A stretch of DNA of 64,000 nucleotides from Chryseobacterium vaccae (GTDB taxonomy: Bacteria > Bacteroidota > Bacteroidia > Flavobacteriales > Weeksellaceae): assembly GCF_009602705.1 (NCBI RefSeq), contig NZ_VSWH01000001.1:620001-684000 (forward strand), read 5' to 3'. The notes beneath the pieces were generated by a model. That model saw nothing but the letters and a program-made list of their open reading frames with translations. It was not told the DNA's origin and made no database searches. Position 1 is the stretch's first letter. Every line of letters begins with the position of its first letter. This document shows, in pieces, positions 45,269 to 54,309 of the stretch. The position numbers and the translations under genes are program-made.

Positions 45269-46361
45269 CAGACTTCAGGAACATCTTAATAAAAGAAAGG
45301 AGTCGGGAATAGTAAGAACTCTGAAATCCAAAAGGCCCGGAATCGACTTTTATTCTAATGATTATCTTGGACTTGCCGGAAACAGAGAACTTCAGAACAT
45401 ACTTCTGAAACAGGTTATTGAAAAGCCGAAGCTCCTCTCAGGAAGTACAGGTTCCAGACTGATTAGCGGAAATAGCTGTACAGCATTAGAAACGGAGGAA
45501 TATATTGCGCAAGAACACAAATTTCCTGCTGCATTGCTTTTTCCTTCAGGATACAATGCCAACCTTGCTTTATTCTCTGCGCTTCCGGGTCGTCATGATA
45601 CCATTATTGTTGACGAGCAGATTCACCGCTCCGTTCATGACGCCTGCAGAATGTCTCATGTCCGAAAACTGAAATTTAAACATAATGATCTGAATGATCT
45701 GGAACATTTGCTGAAAAGACAAAACGGACATTGTTTTATCGCCGCGGAAAGCCTGTATTCAATGGAAGGAGATTTTGCCCCATTAAAGGAAATGGCAGAT
45801 TTAGCTGAAAGATACCATGCATCCCTGATTGTAGATGAAGCCCATGCCTTTGGAGTTTTTGGATATGGTTTGATTCAGCAATATCAGCTTCAGGACAAGG
45901 TTTGTGCAGCAGTAGTTACTTATGGAAAGGCTTTAGGAGCTCATGGTGCAGCGATATTATGCAATGATTTGGTGAAATCTTATCTGATTAATTTCGCATC
46001 CCCTTTTATTTACAGTACTGCAGCTCAGGATTTCCAGTGGGCTGCTATAAAAACGGGATATGAATTTTTAAAACAGTATCCTGAACTATCAGAAAAGCTT
46101 CAGCAAAATATTCAACTGTTCAGAAAACAGGTTATTCCAACACCTTCTTCGGAAAAGAGTCCTGTTCAGGCGGTATTAATTCCTGATAATAAACGATTAA
46201 AAATGATGCAGAATACTTTGTCAGAAAATGGATTTTTAACCTACGCAGTATACAGCCCTACCGTAAAAGAAGGGACGGAAAGGCTAAGGATATGCCTGCA
46301 CAGTTTCAATACAGAAGAGGAAATTGTAACCCTTTCAGAAATTATTAAAGAATTTATTTAA
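45261..46361 (+). CDS. bioF: 8-amino-7-oxononanoate synthase
   Basis: A 366-residue alpha-oxoamine synthase. Signatures: FYSNDYLGLAGN near residue 31, STGSRLISGNS, LIVDEAHAFGVFG (PLP-ring aspartate and histidine), and the aldimine lysine in TYGKALGAHGAA (about 222). It condenses pimeloyl thioester with alanine. Close relatives use glycine (KBL, ALAS), but coupling with bioD, bioB and bioA settles the function. Confidence 0.9.
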   Translation: MLNRLQEHLNKRKESGIVRTLKSKRPGIDFYSNDYLGLAGNRELQNILLKQVIEKPKLLSGSTGSRLISGNSCTALETEEYIAQEHKFPAALLFPSGYNANLALFSALPGRHDTIIVDEQIHRSVHDACRMSHVRKLKFKHNDLNDLEHLLKRQNGHCFIAAESLYSMEGDFAPLKEMADLAERYHASLIVDEAHAFGVFGYGLIQQYQLQDKVCAAVVTYGKALGAHGAAILCNDLVKSYLINFASPFIYSTAAQDFQWAAIKTGYEFLKQYPELSEKLQQNIQLFRKQVIPTPSSEKSPVQAVLIPDNKRLKMMQNTLSENGFLTYAVYSPTVKEGTERLRICLHSFNTEEEIVTLSEIIKEFI

Positions 46362-46408
46362 AAAACATAAACAGTCGCAAGTTTGAAGCTTGTTTTTACC
46401 TGATTAAC

Positions 46409-47020
46409 ATGAAATTATTTATCACCGGGATCGGAACAGAAGTAGGAAAAACCATTTGTTCCGCCATTTTAACCCAATATTTTAAAGCCGATTACTGGAA
46501 GCCCGTTCAAGCCGGGGATTTGGCGTATACAGACAGTCATAAAATAGCAGACTGGACAGACTGCACAAAATGTCATCCGGAAACTTTTCGTCTCAAACTG
46601 GCAGCTTCTCCGCATCAATCTGCACGGGAGGAAAATATACACATCCGGATTGAGGATTTTAAGCTTCCGGAAACAGATCAGCCATTGATTGTAGAAGGAG
46701 CGGGAGGACTAATGGTTCCCCTTTCAGACGATGAATTTATGATTGATCTGATTGAAAAACTGGCAATCCCTGTTGCTCTGGTAGTTAGAAATTATTTGGG
46801 ATGCATTAATCACACCTTACTTTCTATTATGGCGCTTCAACAGAAAAAAATAAAAGTGGAATACCTGATTTTCAACGGACTTTTTCCTCCTGATACAGAA
46901 CGGGTGATTTCCGGATTCATTCAAAAGGAAACAAGGATCATCAGGATTCCTGAAATCAATCAGCCTACAAAAGACAGCATTAAAGCTATTGCAGAACAAT
47001 TAACAAAAACAAATTTATGA
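46409..47020 (+). CDS. bioD: Dethiobiotin synthetase
   Basis: A 203-residue P-loop protein with GIGTEVGKT (residues 7-15), the catalytic lysine in WKPVQAGD, and [11 protein letters not shown] (about 95-105). It forms the ureido ring of dethiobiotin from DAPA, CO2 and ATP. It overlaps the bioB start by 4 bp. Confidence 0.93.
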   Translation: MKLFITGIGTEVGKTICSAILTQYFKADYWKPVQAGDLAYTDSHKIADWTDCTKCHPETFRLKLAASPHQSAREENIHIRIEDFKLPETDQPLIVEGAGGLMVPLSDDEFMIDLIEKLAIPVALVVRNYLGCINHTLLSIMALQQKKIKVEYLIFNGLFPPDTERVISGFIQKETRIIRIPEINQPTKDSIKAIAEQLTKTNL

Positions 47021-48015
47021 TAATGGATAAAAAAACTGAAATCAGAAACAACTGGACCAAAAAAGAAATAGAAGATATCTACCATCTGCCTTTATTGGAA
47101 CTTATCTACAAAGCGGCAACCGTACACAGGGAATGGCACAACCCTGCGGAAGTACAGGTTTCAACCTTATTATCGATTAAAACTGGGGGATGCCCGGAAG
47201 ACTGCTCTTATTGCGGACAGGCAGCCCGCTATCACACCAATATCAAAGTACAGGCACTATTGCCGACTGAAACTGTAATCGCCCACGCTCAGAAAGCAAA
47301 AGACAGCGGATCTTCCCGTTTCTGCATGGCAGCAGCATGGCGTGAAGTACGAAATAATAGGGATTTCGACAGGGTTATAGATATGGTAAAAGGAGTGAAT
47401 GAGCTCGGAATGGAGGTGTGCTGTACGCTGGGTATGCTTACTGAGGAACAGGCCATACGTCTTCAGGAAGCGGGATTATATGCCTATAATCATAATCTTG
47501 ATACTTCAGAACAGTATTATGAAGAGATTATTTCCACCAGAACTTTTGATAACAGGATTAATACGATCAATAATGTAAGAAAAGCAGGTATTACTGTGTG
47601 TTCAGGAGGAATTATCGGACTGGGAGAAACCCACGGAGACAGAATCTCAATGCTGCTTACTTTAGCCACAATGCCTAAGCATCCGGAATCTGTTCCCATC
47701 AATGCACTGGCTAGGGTAGAGGGGACGCCTCTTGAAAATAATCAAAAAGTGGATTCCTGGGAAATGGTAAGAATGATTGCCACTGCAAGAATTGTAATGC
47801 CTTCTTCCATGGTAAGATTAAGTGCCGGAAGAATTGAAATGACCGAAACCGAGCAGGCATGGTGCTTTATGGCCGGTGCTAATTCTATTTTCACCGGGGA
47901 AAGAGAAACCCTTTTGGTAACTCCTAATCCGGGGGTGTCGGAAGATATGCAGATGCTGGAAACACTTGGGCTAAAGCCCATGAAATCTAATAAAAAGCCG
48001 GAAACCTGCTGCTAA
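47017..48015 (+). CDS. bioB: Biotin synthase
   Basis: A 332-residue radical SAM enzyme. The 4Fe-4S motif is [10 protein letters not shown] (CxxxCxxC, about 57-66). The auxiliary-cluster cysteines are in FCMAAAWRE and the VCCTLGM segment, and RLSAGRIEM carries the arginine ligand region. It inserts sulfur into dethiobiotin. ATG 47017 and 47023 are both possible starts; the first keeps the ATGA overlap with bioD. Confidence 0.95.
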   Translation: MIMDKKTEIRNNWTKKEIEDIYHLPLLELIYKAATVHREWHNPAEVQVSTLLSIKTGGCPEDCSYCGQAARYHTNIKVQALLPTETVIAHAQKAKDSGSSRFCMAAAWREVRNNRDFDRVIDMVKGVNELGMEVCCTLGMLTEEQAIRLQEAGLYAYNHNLDTSEQYYEEIISTRTFDNRINTINNVRKAGITVCSGGIIGLGETHGDRISMLLTLATMPKHPESVPINALARVEGTPLENNQKVDSWEMVRMIATARIVMPSSMVRLSAGRIEMTETEQAWCFMAGANSIFTGERETLLVTPNPGVSEDMQMLETLGLKPMKSNKKPETCC

Positions 48016-48034
48016 ACGAGTAAAAATATAAGCT

Positions 48035-48103
48035 ATGAATTTCTGGATCCTGATTATAATTCTGCTGGCATTGGTTGTAAAATTACTATCTGCTATACTG
48101 TGA
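48035..48103 (+). CDS. Possible 22-residue membrane peptide
   Basis: ATG at 48035 opens a short frame: MNFWILIIILLALVVKL and onward to SAIL, then TGA. It is almost entirely hydrophobic, the right length for one membrane helix, and lies 19 bp after bioB on the same strand. Size makes it uncertain. It could equally be a chance frame in the leader of bioA. Confidence 0.3.
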   Translation: MNFWILIIILLALVVKLLSAIL

Positions 48104-48140
48104 TATACATCAACCAGCAGTACCGGATACAGAATAAAAG

Positions 48141-48176
48141 AGCAGCCGAAACTATTTATAGTACACAGGCTGCTTT
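48141..48176 (+). other. Hairpin in the bioB-bioA gap
   Basis: AGCAGCC (48141-48147) pairs perfectly with GGCTGCT (48168-48174), extendable by two pairs, 30 bp before the bioA start. No T-run follows, so it may be an RNA-stability or attenuation element rather than a terminator. Confidence 0.4.
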
Positions 48177-48206
48177 CGTTAAAAAAATTATAAATATACA
48201 TTTGAA

Positions 48207-49511
48207 ATGAATACATCAATACAAAATCTCGGGGAAAGAGACCAGGCTGTCAACTGGCATCCGTATACCCAGATGAAAACGGCTGGGGAGGCCATTCCTA
48301 TTGTGAGCGGAAAAGGGGTTTATCTCTATGATGAGGAAGGGAAGCAATATATTGATGCTGTTTCATCATGGTGGGTCACTTTACATGGCCATGCCCATCC
48401 TTATATTGCTGAACGGGTATTTCAGCAGCTCAATACACTGGAGCAGGTTATTTTTGCAGGTTTTACCCATGAGCCGGCAGTCAGGCTTTCTGAAAATCTG
48501 TTGCAACTGCTTCCTGATAATCAGAAAAAGATCTTCTATTCTGACAATGGTTCTACAGCGGTGGAAGCAGCCCTCAAGATGTGTGTTCAGTATGCTTATA
48601 ATAACGGACAGGAAAAGACAAAAATTCTGGCATTTAGAAATGCATATCATGGCGATACTTTCGGAGCGATGTCTGTGAGTGGAAGAAGTGTGTGGACAAA
48701 ACCTTTCGGGAGCATGCTTTTTGAAGTGATCTTTATTGATACCCCCACCCGGGAAAACCTGGAGGACCTGAAAATCCAGATTAAAGATAGGGCTTCTGAA
48801 ACGGCCTGCTTCATCTACGAACCTTTGGTACAGGGAGCTGCAGGAATGTTAATGTATAATGCTGAAGATCTTAGCGAACTGATGAAATGTTGCAGAGAAT
48901 CAGGGGTTTTAATGATTCAGGATGAAGTATTTACAGGTTTCGGAAGAACAGGAAAGCTTTTTGCAGCAGACCATTTATCAGAAATGCCGGATATTATGTG
49001 CTTTTCAAAGGGATTAACGGGTGGAACCATGCCTATGGGAATCACTTCATGCTCTCAGGATATTTTCAATGCATTTTTGTCTGATGATAAATACAAAACC
49101 CTGTTTCACGGGCATTCTTTTACGGCTAATCCTTTAGCTTGTACCGCGGCATTAGCGAGTATGGAACTTCTTCTGAACGAAGAGACGCAGGCTGCCATCA
49201 ACCGTATTGGAGAACAGCATTCAGAGTTTGGTGCAATTCTTTCAAAACACTGCAACGTTGAAAATGTACGTCAGACCGGAACCATTTTCGCTTTTGAGTT
49301 GAAAACCAATGAAAATACTTCTTATTTTAATGAAATAGGGAGAATCCTGTATGACAAATTCCTGCAGCGAGGGATTATTATGAGACCATTAGGAAATAGT
49401 ATGTATTTAGTTCCCCCATACTGCATTACTTCGGAAGAACTGAGGTTGATTTATCAGAACATTCTTGATGTTTTAGAAGAGGTTAATGCAGATCATTTCT
49501 CTACCTGTTAA
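48207..49511 (+). CDS. bioA: Adenosylmethionine-8-amino-7-oxononanoate aminotransferase
   Basis: A 434-residue class III aminotransferase. BioA-specific WHPYTQMK (about 18-25) and SSWWVTLHGHAHP are present. PLP features are IQDEVFTGFGRTG and the lysine in CFSKGLTGGTMPMG (about 273), followed by FHGHSFTANPLACT. It converts KAPA to DAPA with SAM as amino donor. Separated from bioB by 191 bp, so it may have its own expression. A perfect long-stem terminator follows. Confidence 0.93.
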   Translation: MNTSIQNLGERDQAVNWHPYTQMKTAGEAIPIVSGKGVYLYDEEGKQYIDAVSSWWVTLHGHAHPYIAERVFQQLNTLEQVIFAGFTHEPAVRLSENLLQLLPDNQKKIFYSDNGSTAVEAALKMCVQYAYNNGQEKTKILAFRNAYHGDTFGAMSVSGRSVWTKPFGSMLFEVIFIDTPTRENLEDLKIQIKDRASETACFIYEPLVQGAAGMLMYNAEDLSELMKCCRESGVLMIQDEVFTGFGRTGKLFAADHLSEMPDIMCFSKGLTGGTMPMGITSCSQDIFNAFLSDDKYKTLFHGHSFTANPLACTAALASMELLLNEETQAAINRIGEQHSEFGAILSKHCNVENVRQTGTIFAFELKTNENTSYFNEIGRILYDKFLQRGIIMRPLGNSMYLVPPYCITSEELRLIYQNILDVLEEVNADHFSTC

Positions 49512-49555
49512 AAAATACTGACTTTGAAAGCTGTCCCGTAAATTGATTATTAATT

Positions 49556-49613
49556 CTGGAGAATAATCGAAGGAATCCGTCTGCGGAATGCCTGGATTAT
49601 TCTCCAGTTTTTT
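49556..49613 (+). terminator. Strong intrinsic terminator of the biotin operon
   Basis: CTGGAGAATAATC (49556-49568) and GATTATTCTCCAG (49595-49607) form a perfect 13-bp stem followed by TTTTTT. Confidence 0.88.
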
Positions 49614-49718
49614 ATCATTCAAAAAAATAAGCGAAGAGGAGTAAGAGCTGTAAGAAAACGATAGGGTATATTTTACTTTAAAACAATGGTTTTCAGGTAT
49701 TTTCATTCAATCTCATGC

Positions 49719-49787
49719 CATTTTGTAAAAATATAACTACGAATTGTAAATTCTGACTGATTTCTTACTTTACAATCATTATTTTTA
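49719..49787 (+). promoter_or_regulatory. LytTR-type direct repeats, site A, and promoter
   Basis: TTGTAAA boxes at 49723-49729 and 49744-49750 are 21 bp apart; the second is in CGAATTGTAAA. A -7-like TATTTTTA starts at 49780, 36 bp after the second box, the same distance as at sites B and C. An inverted copy TTTACAA lies at 49769-49775. It precedes the LytTR regulator gene, implying autoregulation. Confidence 0.65.
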
Positions 49788-49807
49788 CCGTGCTAAAAAA
49801 TGTAAAA

Positions 49808-50548
49808 ATGATAAGCATTGCGATCATAGAAGATGAGCCGGCAGTACGTAAAGAAATAAGTTTCCTGATTCAGCAGGAAGCCGATACGGAACTTATCGGA
49901 TGGAGTGACAGTGTACAAACCGCTGTACAACTGATTCAGGAAAAGCAGCCCGATGTCATCCTTATGGATATTCAGCTTCGGGACGGGACGGCTTTTGACC
50001 TTCTGAAATTACTTAATCCAATCCCTCAGAATATTATATTTATTACAGCCTATAACCATTTTGCGATCAAAGCTATAAAATATGGAGCGCTGGATTATCT
50101 TCTGAAACCTGTTGATCAGAGTGAACTGAGAGAGAGTTTGGGAAGGTACCGCCGGAGAAGTGAAAACAACCCACAGTGGATGCAGCAGTTAATGTTGACC
50201 CAAGAGTCTATGACAGCTTCAGATCTTCCTGAAAGCATTGCCCTTAATACCGTTCACAGTACTCATATTATTAAAGTTCAGGATATTGTTTATTGTAAAG
50301 GGGATGGACCTTATACTTTTTTCTTTCTGAATAATGGAACTAAAGAACTGATCTCCAAACCGCTTAAATATTACGAAGAATTATTACCCGCACCGCATTT
50401 TCTGCGCACTCATCAGTCCTATCTGGTCAACCGTCAGTATATATCAGGGCTTAACCGTTCAGAATATATTGTTCTTAAAAATAAGGAAGAGATTCCTATT
50501 TCCCTGAGACGCAAAAATGCTATATTAACTCAGCTTTTGAATAAATAA
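49808..50548 (+). CDS. LytTR family response regulator
   Basis: A 246-residue regulator: receiver domain with acidic pocket EDE (near residues 8-10) and phosphoacceptor aspartate in VILMDIQLRDG, the KPVDQSEL lysine, then a LytTR DNA-binding domain (about 140-246; HIIKVQDIVYCKGDGPYTFFFL, LRTHQSYLVNRQYI). ATG 49808 is chosen; the upstream GTG at 49790 would lie at the predicted transcription start. The partner kinase gene follows immediately. LytTR proteins bind paired direct repeats two helical turns apart, as found at three promoters here. Confidence 0.9.
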   Translation: MISIAIIEDEPAVRKEISFLIQQEADTELIGWSDSVQTAVQLIQEKQPDVILMDIQLRDGTAFDLLKLLNPIPQNIIFITAYNHFAIKAIKYGALDYLLKPVDQSELRESLGRYRRRSENNPQWMQQLMLTQESMTASDLPESIALNTVHSTHIIKVQDIVYCKGDGPYTFFFLNNGTKELISKPLKYYEELLPAPHFLRTHQSYLVNRQYISGLNRSEYIVLKNKEEIPISLRRKNAILTQLLNK

Positions 50549-52465
50549 ATGAAACATATACTTCGGATCATCTACTTTGGAACAGCAGTTTTGCTGGCTT
50601 CAGGATGTAGTAAAAAACAGACTTCTGCTACGAAGGAGAATGCTCTCCTAAAACAGATCAATACATTAGAAAATGCACCTGTAAATCCTAAAAATGCGGA
50701 TTCTATGGTCGTTGTCTGGCGTAAATATGAAAAAAATCCATTGGTGATAAAAGACACTACGATGTCTGCAATTGTTAAATATCAAATGGCCCGTATGTAT
50801 GGGATGCGCGGTCAGGATTCTGCCCGTTATTATATAGAACAGGCTCTGGAGCTTATAGAACCAACTTCAGGCAATCTTTTGTATAAGACATTGATATACA
50901 ATGGAATTGGAAACATTCGGAGCATGGAGGCCAAACAACGGGAAGCAGGCTATTATTACAATAAGGCTGCAGCTATTGTTTCAGATACTGCTGTACATCT
51001 TTCTGATGAAGCGCGTTCAGCAATTCTTCTTTCAGCTGCACAAAGCAATCTGAATGCTTATCAGTACAATCTTGCTGAAAAAATGAACCGGGCTGCTCTG
51101 CCCTGGACTGTTCCCCTGCCTGAGGGGCATATCAATAAACAACGGGTACTGGTACAGATGATATTCACTCTTAGTACCCTCAATAAGCCTGCAGACAGTA
51201 TAAAACCCTATCTCCATAAGCTGGAAGTTCTTCATGCACGAAATCCTGATCAATATGACATAGGTTATCTATATGATGCCAAAATGAAATATTTTGATTC
51301 CCAGGACCAGCGGGACTCCCTGCTTCATTATCAGCTCCTGAAAGCAAAGAATGACGAAAGTATAAACAATAAACAAACAGCTGCAGTTGAGATCAATAAT
51401 CTTTTTGTTGATTACACTGATATTGCAGGAACTTATGTCGTACTTAAACAAGTGGAGAAAGCTCAGGAATTTATTCAAAAAACTGAAGCCCTGAAGAAAA
51501 GTCATCCCAAGCTGATCTATAGCTACAACGAGGCCACATATCTGAACAACCTTGCCGGTTTATACCAATTAAAGGGAAAGCCTAATGAAGCTATTGAGCT
51601 TATGAAACAGGCCGCAAAACTTCAAAAAGAAGTATACGAAACGGAAAATACCCAGGCCGTTGCAGAAATGAATGCTCTTTATCAGCTTCAGGCTAAAGAC
51701 CGTTCCATCCGGACTTTGAATGAAAACATCAAGATTAACCAGTTGGAGCTGGAACAGAACCACTTATGGCTTGTTATCTCTGTCCTGGGATCTGTTCTTT
51801 TGGGGATTGTACTATTGTTTTTATATTATAGTTTCCGCCAGCGCCGTACAAGACAGGAAAAAGAAAAGTTGTTGCTTCAGCAGCAATTACTCCGGACACA
51901 GATGGAACCTCATTTTATCTTTAATACATTATCTGCGGTACAGAGCTTTGTGAGATTGGATAAAAAGGAAAGTGCTATTAAATATCTTAACCGTTTCAGC
52001 CGTCTTCTCCGAAGCAGTCTCGAGCTGAGCAGGGAAAATCTGGTTCCATTGAATGAAGAGATTGAAACACTGGAAAACTATCTCTGTCTTCAGCAGATGC
52101 GCTATGAAAATGCTTTTACCTATCACATCTCCCAGCCGGATGAACAGGATTTAGGAGCGGCATTACTTCCTCCGATGCTGATACAGCCTTATGTGGAAAA
52201 TGCAATCCTGCACGGCATTAATCTGGATTCTCATACCGGAAATATTGAGGTATGTTTTAAACTGGATGACGATGTTTTACAGGTTACCGTTACCGATACC
52301 GGACGAAGCCAGGCACATCAGGCAGATACTTCACACCGTTCATTATCCGGAACAATCAGCAGGGAAAGAATGCAGCTGCTAGGCAAAAAAGCAAGTGTAA
52401 ATATTTCCAAAAATGCAGGCAGTGGCACTGTGGTAACCCTATTAATCCCAGTGGTAAACCCTTAG
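50549..52465 (+). CDS. TPR-containing sensor histidine kinase (LytS/YehU type)
   Basis: A 638-residue membrane kinase. A lipoprotein-type signal (LLASGC, C20) precedes TPR-like helical repeats (about 40-370), a coiled linker, one membrane helix (about 405-428) and a His_kinase domain. The phosphoacceptor histidine is in MEPHFIFNTLSAVQSF, the N-box in PPMLIQPYVENAILHG, and TDTG marks the ATP lid. It is contiguous with the response regulator gene. The periplasmic TPRs may sense a peptide or envelope signal. Confidence 0.9.
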   Translation: MKHILRIIYFGTAVLLASGCSKKQTSATKENALLKQINTLENAPVNPKNADSMVVVWRKYEKNPLVIKDTTMSAIVKYQMARMYGMRGQDSARYYIEQALELIEPTSGNLLYKTLIYNGIGNIRSMEAKQREAGYYYNKAAAIVSDTAVHLSDEARSAILLSAAQSNLNAYQYNLAEKMNRAALPWTVPLPEGHINKQRVLVQMIFTLSTLNKPADSIKPYLHKLEVLHARNPDQYDIGYLYDAKMKYFDSQDQRDSLLHYQLLKAKNDESINNKQTAAVEINNLFVDYTDIAGTYVVLKQVEKAQEFIQKTEALKKSHPKLIYSYNEATYLNNLAGLYQLKGKPNEAIELMKQAAKLQKEVYETENTQAVAEMNALYQLQAKDRSIRTLNENIKINQLELEQNHLWLVISVLGSVLLGIVLLFLYYSFRQRRTRQEKEKLLLQQQLLRTQMEPHFIFNTLSAVQSFVRLDKKESAIKYLNRFSRLLRSSLELSRENLVPLNEEIETLENYLCLQQMRYENAFTYHISQPDEQDLGAALLPPMLIQPYVENAILHGINLDSHTGNIEVCFKLDDDVLQVTVTDTGRSQAHQADTSHRSLSGTISRERMQLLGKKASVNISKNAGSGTVVTLLIPVVNP

Positions 52466-52489
52466 TTTCAAAGAATGTAATTCAGGTCT

Positions 52490-52562
52490 GTTCCTCATCA
52501 ATACTTTTTTCCCGGAAATGTAAAATTCCGGAAATAACGATAAAGAAGTATTGATGAGGAAC
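52490..52562. repeat. 73-bp element with nested inverted repeats
   Basis: GTTCCTCATCAATACTT (52490-52506) is the exact reverse complement of 52546-52562, and the stem extends four more pairs. Inside, CCGGAA (52512-52517) pairs with TTCCGG (52526-52531). No T-run follows on either strand, so it is not an ordinary terminator. It resembles a small REP/MITE-like element or a structured RNA segment downstream of the kinase gene. Confidence 0.6.
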
Positions 52563-52732
52563 AAATGATCTGATTAAGATAAAATTACAGTCAATCACAA
52601 AATATATTTTTATTCTTTTACTGTGGCGAATCTTCCGCGGCAGGGGAAAGCCAATAAAACCCCTCATTATTCCAATATTTCAGCAAGTCATTACTTTGGT
52701 AGAATAAACTCAATAAATGCTTTATATTATCA

Positions 52733-53431
52733 TTGAAAAAGAACTTTAAACATATCGTTAATCGGATCTTTGAATCGCTGGCAGCTGTTATCATGGCAGC
52801 AATGATTCTGGCCTTTATATTTATAGTCAACAGTTATCATTATTTTATTTATGCGCTAATTATTTCTGCTCTTGTTTTTATATTGAGAAAGACTCAAAGG
52901 AAAGTCTGGAAGAAGAAAGGAGAATATTTTTTGATGCTGCTTGGATTTATTTATGTTTTTATGCTGATTCTTTTTTCTGTCTCTCCGTTTTTGAGATTTA
53001 AAGAATTTCAGGTAACTCATTTACGTTGGAATACGGCAGAATCTAAAGTAGTATTTTATCAGTCAGGCTGGGATAAACCTTACAGAAAATCCAGTGGGTA
53101 TGCTTATTCAGATATTACCTACACCTATAAAATAGGACAGCGTAGTTTCACCCGTACAGAACATAAGGCAGAAAAATTATATTACCCGGTATGGGAAAGC
53201 AAAAACCGGATTCATAAACTGAAATCTGAAATTCTGCAAAGAACAGAACAGCAGATAGCTGAAAGGAAATTTATTCTTTTGTATAATCCCGGCAACCTTT
53301 CAGAAAGTAAATTATTTATTTCTACACAGCCTTTATATCTGCAAGGTTCAGGTTTGTATGCATTCGCTGTTATGATTGGGATAATTCTGCTTTTAGCCAC
53401 TTTTTGTATAATTTTCACCCAGAAAAAATGA
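52733..53431 (+). CDS. DUF3592-like membrane protein (TTG start)
   Basis: A 232-residue protein with helices at about 13-32, 37-50, 64-85 and 205-227. The region between the third and fourth helix (SDITYTYKIGQRSFTRTEHK, then FILLYNPGNLSESKLF) has the pattern of DUF3592 proteins. It starts with TTG at 52733 (MKKNFKHIV); no nearby ATG keeps the first helix. It lies between the kinase and the LytTR site B. Function unknown. Confidence 0.55.
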   Translation: MKKNFKHIVNRIFESLAAVIMAAMILAFIFIVNSYHYFIYALIISALVFILRKTQRKVWKKKGEYFLMLLGFIYVFMLILFSVSPFLRFKEFQVTHLRWNTAESKVVFYQSGWDKPYRKSSGYAYSDITYTYKIGQRSFTRTEHKAEKLYYPVWESKNRIHKLKSEILQRTEQQIAERKFILLYNPGNLSESKLFISTQPLYLQGSGLYAFAVMIGIILLLATFCIIFTQKK

Positions 53432-53481
53432 CATTCATGATATTACCTATTATTTTAAATCATATATAGGTGAAAAATGTA

Positions 53482-53551
53482 GCGAATTGTAAACCACTTC
53501 CGGCGAATTGTAAACGAATCTTTTACTTCAGAAATATACTTTCTACCTTTG
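53482..53551 (+). promoter_or_regulatory. LytTR-type direct repeats, site B, and promoter
   Basis: GCGAATTGTAAAC occurs exactly twice, at 53482-53494 and 53503-53515, 21 bp apart. TACCTTTG (53544-53551) fits the -7 consensus and begins 36 bp after the second TTGTAAA box. The -33 region has no TTTG, which fits an activator-dependent promoter. It precedes the membrane-protein cluster. Confidence 0.78.
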
Positions 53552-53598
53552 AACTCAACAGCCAGACCAAGCAAAAGAGTATAAAATGTGCTGCACAA

Positions 53599-54264
53599 AT
53601 GACGAATACAAACTATATAAGCCATTTTATAAGACAGCTTCGCTTAAGAAAAAGAATCCTGATTCTTTTGCTGGTTTTGGCGGTTTTTATAATACCCTTT
53701 ATATTTCTTGTTGTAGCCTATAAAGAAACCAATGACCTGGGAAAAGATCTGTTAGGAAAAACAAGATATAATGAAAGGATAGAAGATGCTGTAAAATATA
53801 CTTTAGCAATGATGGGGCTTCTTACTGTAATGATAGTACCGCTGGCTTTTCTGCTCAACAGGTTTTTTGAAAGCTATGTTCCGGTGCTGAAATCATTGGA
53901 AGATGATGATATTAAGAAACTGAAAAAGTACAACGAAAGCCAGGCTCTGATACATAAATATCATGTTTCATTTATTTTCCAGAAAGATACACTGCATATT
54001 TTCAAACTGGGAAGGGTAAACAGCATCAAAGGAAACAGTATTATCAGTTATAATCTTGAAAAGACATACGGCCGGGGAGGTCATTACCGTCTCAGGATAA
54101 AGACTGCTGACAAAGATTATTTTTATATAATCAATAATAACGACAGACAGGCACTGATGCTGGAACAGGATCTGGCCGTCATTATGAACCAGACAAACAA
54201 CTATAAAGAATCCGGAATACATTTTCTCCAGAAGAATTTAATACCCTCCGGAAAAAAGATATAG
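53599..54264 (+). CDS. Uncharacterised membrane protein, first gene after LytTR site B
   Basis: A 221-residue protein with two membrane helices (about 20-42 and 70-90) and a cytoplasmic C-terminal domain (about 110-215; ALIHKYHVSFIFQKDTLHIF). The frame is open from 53470, but that part encodes the two LytTR boxes (as repeated ANCK) and the promoter, so ATG 53599 (MTNTNYISH) is used. I do not recognise a family. Being directly behind the LytTR-type promoter suggests it is a target of the upstream kinase/regulator pair. Confidence 0.6.
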   Translation: MTNTNYISHFIRQLRLRKRILILLLVLAVFIIPFIFLVVAYKETNDLGKDLLGKTRYNERIEDAVKYTLAMMGLLTVMIVPLAFLLNRFFESYVPVLKSLEDDDIKKLKKYNESQALIHKYHVSFIFQKDTLHIFKLGRVNSIKGNSIISYNLEKTYGRGGHYRLRIKTADKDYFYIINNNDRQALMLEQDLAVIMNQTNNYKESGIHFLQKNLIPSGKKI

Positions 54265-54309
54265 AAACATATTATTCAGGGAAAATAATAACCGATCAGA
54301 GAGACGACG

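Noticed and set aside
48197..48204. TACATTTG, a perfect -7 match, just before bioA
   Set aside because: It ends 2 bp before the start codon, so transcription would begin inside the gene; no later start keeps the WHPYTQMK motif. Treated as chance unless the mRNA is leaderless with a different start.
53470..53598. N-terminal extension of the membrane protein containing repeated ANCK
   Set aside because: The repeat is the translation of the two LytTR boxes, and the -7 element lies further downstream; it is regulatory DNA, not protein.
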